64,000 nt of DNA from JANPBY01 sp963805505 (GTDB taxonomy: Bacteria > Actinomycetota > Actinomycetes > DATJPE01): NCBI GenBank assembly GCA_963805505.1, contig CAWDUP010000007.1:186001-250000 (forward strand). Direction: 5' to 3'. Shown in pieces: positions 60,850-64,000 of the stretch. How positions within the stretch are numbered: the stretch's first letter is position 1; each line of letters begins with the position of its first letter. A program made the position numbers and the translations under genes. Under the pieces are notes generated by a model. It ran no database searches, was not told where the DNA came from, and was given only the letters and a program-made list of their open reading frames with translations.

Positions 60850-61320
60850 ATGACGTCAATCCGCCGGGCGGTCGCCTCGGACGCGCCATCGATGGGTGCG
60901 GTGGCTCGCGATGCTTATTCGATCTATGTCGAACGTATCGGCCGGCCACCTGCACCCATGGAGGCTGACTACGTCGCTGCGATCCGCGACTCTGAGTCGT
61001 GGGTCGCCGAAGATGACTCGGGTCTCGTCGGGTTGCTCGTCTTGCGACGTGCTAGTGACCACTTGCTGCTTGACAACATCGCCGTTCGAACGGACCGACA
61101 GGGTCAGGGAGTCGGCTCGCTGCTTCTCACCAAGTCCAAGGAACGGGCGCGCGAACTTGCCTTGCCTGAGGTCCGGCTCTACACAAACGTGAAGATGACG
61201 GAGAACATCGACTATTACCAACGACACGGATATGTGCTGACACACGTTGGGATGACCGACGGGTTCCAGCGGGCGTACTTCACCCTGCAAGTGGACTTCG
61301 GGACGGCGCCCTACTCCTGA
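60850..61320 (+). CDS. GNAT family N-acetyltransferase
   Basis: 156 residues from ATG 60850. GNAT fold: TSIRRAVASDAPSMGAVAR start, DNIAVRTDRQGQGVGSLLL with the acetyl-CoA pyrophosphate-binding R/Q-x-x-G-x-G loop, and DYYQRHGYV at the end. Acetylates an amine on a small molecule or protein; target unknown. Its stop overlaps the convergent dehydratase gene by 10 nt. Confidence 0.87.
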   Translation: MTSIRRAVASDAPSMGAVARDAYSIYVERIGRPPAPMEADYVAAIRDSESWVAEDDSGLVGLLVLRRASDHLLLDNIAVRTDRQGQGVGSLLLTKSKERARELALPEVRLYTNVKMTENIDYYQRHGYVLTHVGMTDGFQRAYFTLQVDFGTAPYS

Positions 61321-62294
61321 CCTGTGTGCCGGTGGGCGGGTTCTGTGATCCAGCGTTCGAAGTCCGCCGGCGCGACGTTGCTCCCGCAAATGATCGTGGC
61401 CAGGCGGCGGTCCGCGAACCGTTCTGGATCCTCCAGCACAGCCGCCACGCCTAGCGCGGCGGCAGGTTCAACGACCAGGCCGGCCGCGCGATACAGCAGA
61501 CGCATGCCCTGTTTGATGCTGGCATCGTTCACGAGGGCGACGTCGTCGATCACCTGAAGTAGATCCTCGAGGACTTCAGGGATGGGGAACCGACCCGCGA
61601 CCCCGTCGGCGATCGTGTCGATGGCGTCGGTCGTGACCACCGATCCCTTGCGCCAGGACAGGGCCATCGCCGGGGCTCCCGCCGCCTGAATCGCGATCAC
61701 CTCAGTACGGGGGGACAGCTCGCGAAGCACGAACCCGATACCGCTCGCCAAGGCGCCCCCGCCCAGTGCTATCAGCACGACGTCAAAGGGCTGTGATGCA
61801 TTGAGGAGCTCGAGGCCGATGGTCGCCGCGCCCTCGCAGCTACCCACGTCGAGGCTGTCCTCGAGGAGGTAACTGCCAGTTGCCTCGGCGTACTCCTGCG
61901 CGAGCTCGCGCGGCCGTTCGATGTCGGCCCCCTCGAGATGGACCGTTGCCCCCGCCGAGCGCATGCGCTCTATCTTCAGCGGGCTCGCGTTCTCCGCAGC
62001 GAAAACTGTGACGGGGACATCCCGCCGCGACCCGCTGTGGGCCAGTGCGAGCCCGAGGTTTCCCGCGCTGGCACAGGTGGCAGACGAGTACTTCAAGTCG
62101 AGCAGCGCCGACATGACGGTTTCGGTGCCACGCGCTTTGAAGCTCCGCACCGGATTGAGCGTCTCGACTTTCAGCGTCACGGAGCAGCCCAAACCAGCAC
62201 TGAGCGGGGGACACTCGAACTGCGGTGAGTTGAGGAACGTCGGGTCAATCAGGTTCGCGGCTCGACGGATTCTCTCCAGATCCAGGCGCACCAC
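61311..62294 (-). CDS. PLP-dependent threonine/serine dehydratase family protein
   Basis: 327 residues from GTG 62294. Fold type II PLP enzyme: PLP Lys in SFKARG, ASAGNLGLALAHSGSRRDVP for the substrate carboxylate, and the phosphate-binding GGGALASG. C-terminal SNVAPADF is short of a regulatory ACT domain, so it is a catabolic-type or racemase-like enzyme. Actual substrate may be Thr, Ser or another hydroxy amino acid. Divergent from the nucleotidyltransferase gene. Confidence 0.87.
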   Translation of the reverse strand: MVRLDLERIRRAANLIDPTFLNSPQFECPPLSAGLGCSVTLKVETLNPVRSFKARGTETVMSALLDLKYSSATCASAGNLGLALAHSGSRRDVPVTVFAAENASPLKIERMRSAGATVHLEGADIERPRELAQEYAEATGSYLLEDSLDVGSCEGAATIGLELLNASQPFDVVLIALGGGALASGIGFVLRELSPRTEVIAIQAAGAPAMALSWRKGSVVTTDAIDTIADGVAGRFPIPEVLEDLLQVIDDVALVNDASIKQGMRLLYRAAGLVVEPAAALGVAAVLEDPERFADRRLATIICGSNVAPADFERWITEPAHRHTGQE

Positions 62295-62400
62295 CCGATC
62301 GATGGTAGTGACAACGGACGATCCGGCGCCTCGACCTCATTACCGGTTCCGTCGTCGGAAGGCGATGCAGAACGCGACTCGAGAGCACTTGCCCCTTCCA

Positions 62401-63168
62401 ATGCGTGAGGATGGGCGCGTGCCTACGCAGGAGATCGACCGGTTTGGCGTCGGCGTCGCTGATGCCGTCGCTGGCGTTCTCGGCGTCGACCTGGTCGGTG
62501 TGTACTTCGTCGGCTCCGTTGCGGTCGGCGGGTACGTCCCGGGGGAGAGCGACGTCGACGTGGTCGCGGTTTCGGAAGTCGCATTGTCAGACCAGCAACG
62601 GCGCTCGATCGCGTCCGCCATCGTCGATGCGAGCGCGCGCTGTCCAGCGCGCGGTCTTGAGTTCACGATGTACTGCCGCGACGTGGCTGGCTCGCAACCA
62701 AAAGGCGCGGACTTCGAGGTCAACGTCAACGGTGGGCCGCGCATGGACACAGCCATCCACCTGGAACCCGGGAGCGAGCCGGGTTTCTGGTACGTGCTGG
62801 ACAGAGCGATCGCCTACCGGTCTGGCGTTGCCATCGTTGGGCCGCCACCGCGCACGATCTTCGTGGAGGTTCCGAGAGACACCCTCCTGGGTGCGATGCA
62901 CCAGTCGATGGTGTGGCATCGAGCCAATGAGCGGGGGACGTTCTACTCGGTGCTGAACGCCTGCCGGGCCTGGAGGTACGCAGAGGAGGACGTGCTCGGG
63001 TCGAAGCTGGAGGGCGCCACCTGGGCGGCTACGCGCTGGCCGGACGAGGACGTGATCAACGCGGCGGTCGCCCTTCGGCGGGGCCAGGTCGCCGTGCTCG
63101 ACGCGTCGGCGGTTGATGCGCTGCTTGAGGCGGTGGCCAGGCACCTGCGCGAGGCGCTCGAGCACTGA
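62401..63168 (+). CDS. Aminoglycoside nucleotidyltransferase-like (AadA-type) protein
   Basis: 255 residues from ATG 62401; GTG 62419 is the other candidate, as homologues often begin VPTQEIDRFGVG; an ATG at 62365 is possible too. Nucleotidyltransferase core with GSVAVGGYVPGESDVDVVAV (GS-x-DxD metal site), followed by the AadA-type C-terminal helical domain: EGATWAATRWPDEDVINAAV. AadA enzymes adenylylate streptomycin and spectinomycin. Whether this one does is not known; chromosomal relatives are common in actinobacteria. Confidence 0.8.
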   Translation: MREDGRVPTQEIDRFGVGVADAVAGVLGVDLVGVYFVGSVAVGGYVPGESDVDVVAVSEVALSDQQRRSIASAIVDASARCPARGLEFTMYCRDVAGSQPKGADFEVNVNGGPRMDTAIHLEPGSEPGFWYVLDRAIAYRSGVAIVGPPPRTIFVEVPRDTLLGAMHQSMVWHRANERGTFYSVLNACRAWRYAEEDVLGSKLEGATWAATRWPDEDVINAAVALRRGQVAVLDASAVDALLEAVARHLREALEH

Positions 63169-63257
63169 GGACGGTGCCGCCTTACGGCTGGACAGCCAGG
63201 CGATAGTGCTTCAGCGCGGCCGCTCGGTCTCGCCGACATGGACGCGCCAGGTGATTG

Positions 63258-64000
63258 TCAGCGAATCGCGTACAGATCGTCGAGGGCTCGATGGCCGCGC
63301 TCGACAAACCCGGGTAGGACATCTTGGCGCCCGAGGCGAATGGGCCACTCGAGCTGCAGGAGAATCTGTGCTTTTGCGAGCACCGTCGCCCACTCCCAGC
63401 CGACAAGGTCGAGGATTCTCGTCGACAGCCGCCTGCGGGCACCTTCAAGCCGATCCTGGAACGTGTGCCACTGCAGCGTGGTGAGATCTGTGGCCCTCGT
63501 GCCGCTACCTGCGTTCCCGATGTCGATGACCGCCGCCACCGCTCCGTCACGAACCAGGACGTTGCTCGGATTCAGATCGGCATGAACCATGTCCGGTGCC
63601 CCTTCTGGCGGGGCGACGTCGACACCCAAGGGCCGCAGGCGCTCGACTAAGCCCGCCACTGCTGGGGAATGCGTCGAGAGCCAGGCGACTGTCGACTCCT
63701 GACCGGTTGCTACCCGCCAGGCGTACCCCCAGTGATCGTAGGGTTCGGAGGCTTGGCCAGCCTGGATCTCGATGATCTCCATCAGTTGCTCAACGAGTGC
63801 CGGCGTCAACGCTGACACGGGAACCGCGTCAACGAAGTCCATCAGGTGCCAGACATGAGTGGCTGTGGCCCCTACTCCGAGCCAGGCTGGGGTTGGGTAG
63901 CCGCGCCCACGCATGTGCTCGACAACTCTCTGGGCTCGCAACGTCCCGACCAGGTGGGGGTGTGTTCGGGGCTCTGCCTTGAGCACGGCATCAGCGCGTC
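63258..64000 (-). CDS. Aminoglycoside phosphotransferase-like kinase, 5' end outside window
   Basis: About 247 residues visible; the frame remains open to the window edge, and the visible N-terminus (AVLKAEP with the N-lobe Lys) is in the middle of the usual N-lobe, so the start lies beyond 64000. Catalytic loop MVHADLNPSNVLVRDG with His-x-Asp-x4-Asn intact and the metal-binding Asp in AAVIDIGNAGSG. APH/choline-kinase-like small-molecule kinase; substrate unknown. Unlike the kinase at 57451, its catalytic residues are complete. Converges on the nucleotidyltransferase gene. Confidence 0.82.
   Translation of the reverse strand, partial: RADAVLKAEPRTHPHLVGTLRAQRVVEHMRGRGYPTPAWLGVGATATHVWHLMDFVDAVPVSALTPALVEQLMEIIEIQAGQASEPYDHWGYAWRVATGQESTVAWLSTHSPAVAGLVERLRPLGVDVAPPEGAPDMVHADLNPSNVLVRDGAVAAVIDIGNAGSGTRATDLTTLQWHTFQDRLEGARRRLSTRILDLVGWEWATVLAKAQILLQLEWPIRLGRQDVLPGFVERGHRALDDLYAIR

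Noticed and set aside
57451..64000. Integron or cassette array
   Set aside because: Genes alternate in orientation and no attC-like inverted repeats or integrase were seen.

Overview
This is a high-GC, gene-dense stretch of actinobacterial (Actinomycetota) core chromosome. Families that as far as I recall are essentially restricted to Actinobacteria (DUF4193, DUF3093, DUF3710, DUF3159, DUF3000, DUF4235) sit among housekeeping genes. The order resembles, from memory, both the mycobacterial dxs1-dut-ceoBC-hemE/hemY/hemQ neighbourhood and the Streptomyces region running from aconitase through xylFGH/rok7B7 and dxs to fadAB, whiI and hemE. Many GTG starts and 4-nt GTGA/ATGA overlaps fit this assignment. 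I cannot name a genus. No rRNA, tRNA, CRISPR array, transposase or integrase was recognised, and no gene-free stretch exceeds about 230 nt.

Layout. 0-3 kb: 3' end of a D-threonine-aldolase-like enzyme, then a leftward MFS transporter and sugar-lactone oxidase. 2.9-10.1 kb: ferrochelatase, inositol-phosphatase-family gene, DUF4193, membrane proteins, and the conserved DUF3093 / thioesterase-dut-DUF3710-OB-fold-DUF3159 cluster. 10.1-14.8 kb: two RCK/TrkA regulators divergent from a KimA-like (KUP family) potassium transporter, then a TRAM-domain RNA methyltransferase. 14.8-22.3 kb: aconitase under a 20-bp palindrome, then a xylose-type ABC transporter and its ROK regulator with paired operators. 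22.3-31.9 kb: dxs, a leftward thiolase/FadB pair, DNA alkylation repair protein, RNase D and a LuxR regulator with a degenerate receiver (WhiI-like by position). 32-40.2 kb: DUF3000, DMT transporter, VOC-cupin fusion, hemE, DUF4349 lipoprotein, cgoX/hemY, hemQ, hemerythrin. Together hemH, hemE, cgoX and hemQ give the coproporphyrin-dependent haem route, whose last step (HemQ) retains all expected active-site residues.

40-57 kb is more mixed: msrB, a cysteine hydrolase, a Prim-PolC-type polymerase that appears to need a CTG start, a protein built of 26 Ser-x-x triplets, DUF3467, an FAD oxidase, a LigC-type ATP-dependent ligase, a pyrimidine reductase, and helR, a rifamycin-protection helicase-like gene carrying a near-perfect rifamycin-associated element (RAE) upstream. 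YihY, RsgA, LapA, a CoA-transferase, an LLM oxidoreductase and a frameshifted arylsulfotransferase follow. 57.4-64 kb is an accessory strip of short, mixed-orientation genes of resistance or detoxification type: two APH-like kinases, an AadA-like nucleotidyltransferase, VOC, nucleoside phosphorylase, P-loop kinase, DHFR-like reductase, GNAT and Thr/Ser dehydratase. The last gene runs off the window.

The most rewarding signals are the RAE at helR, the Ser-x-x solenoid-like protein, the two matched 19-bp palindromes and 16-bp intercistronic hairpin in the xyl operon, a perfect CRP/GlxR-type site between the DUF4349 gene and cgoX, the aconitase palindrome, and the KimA/RCK potassium cassette.
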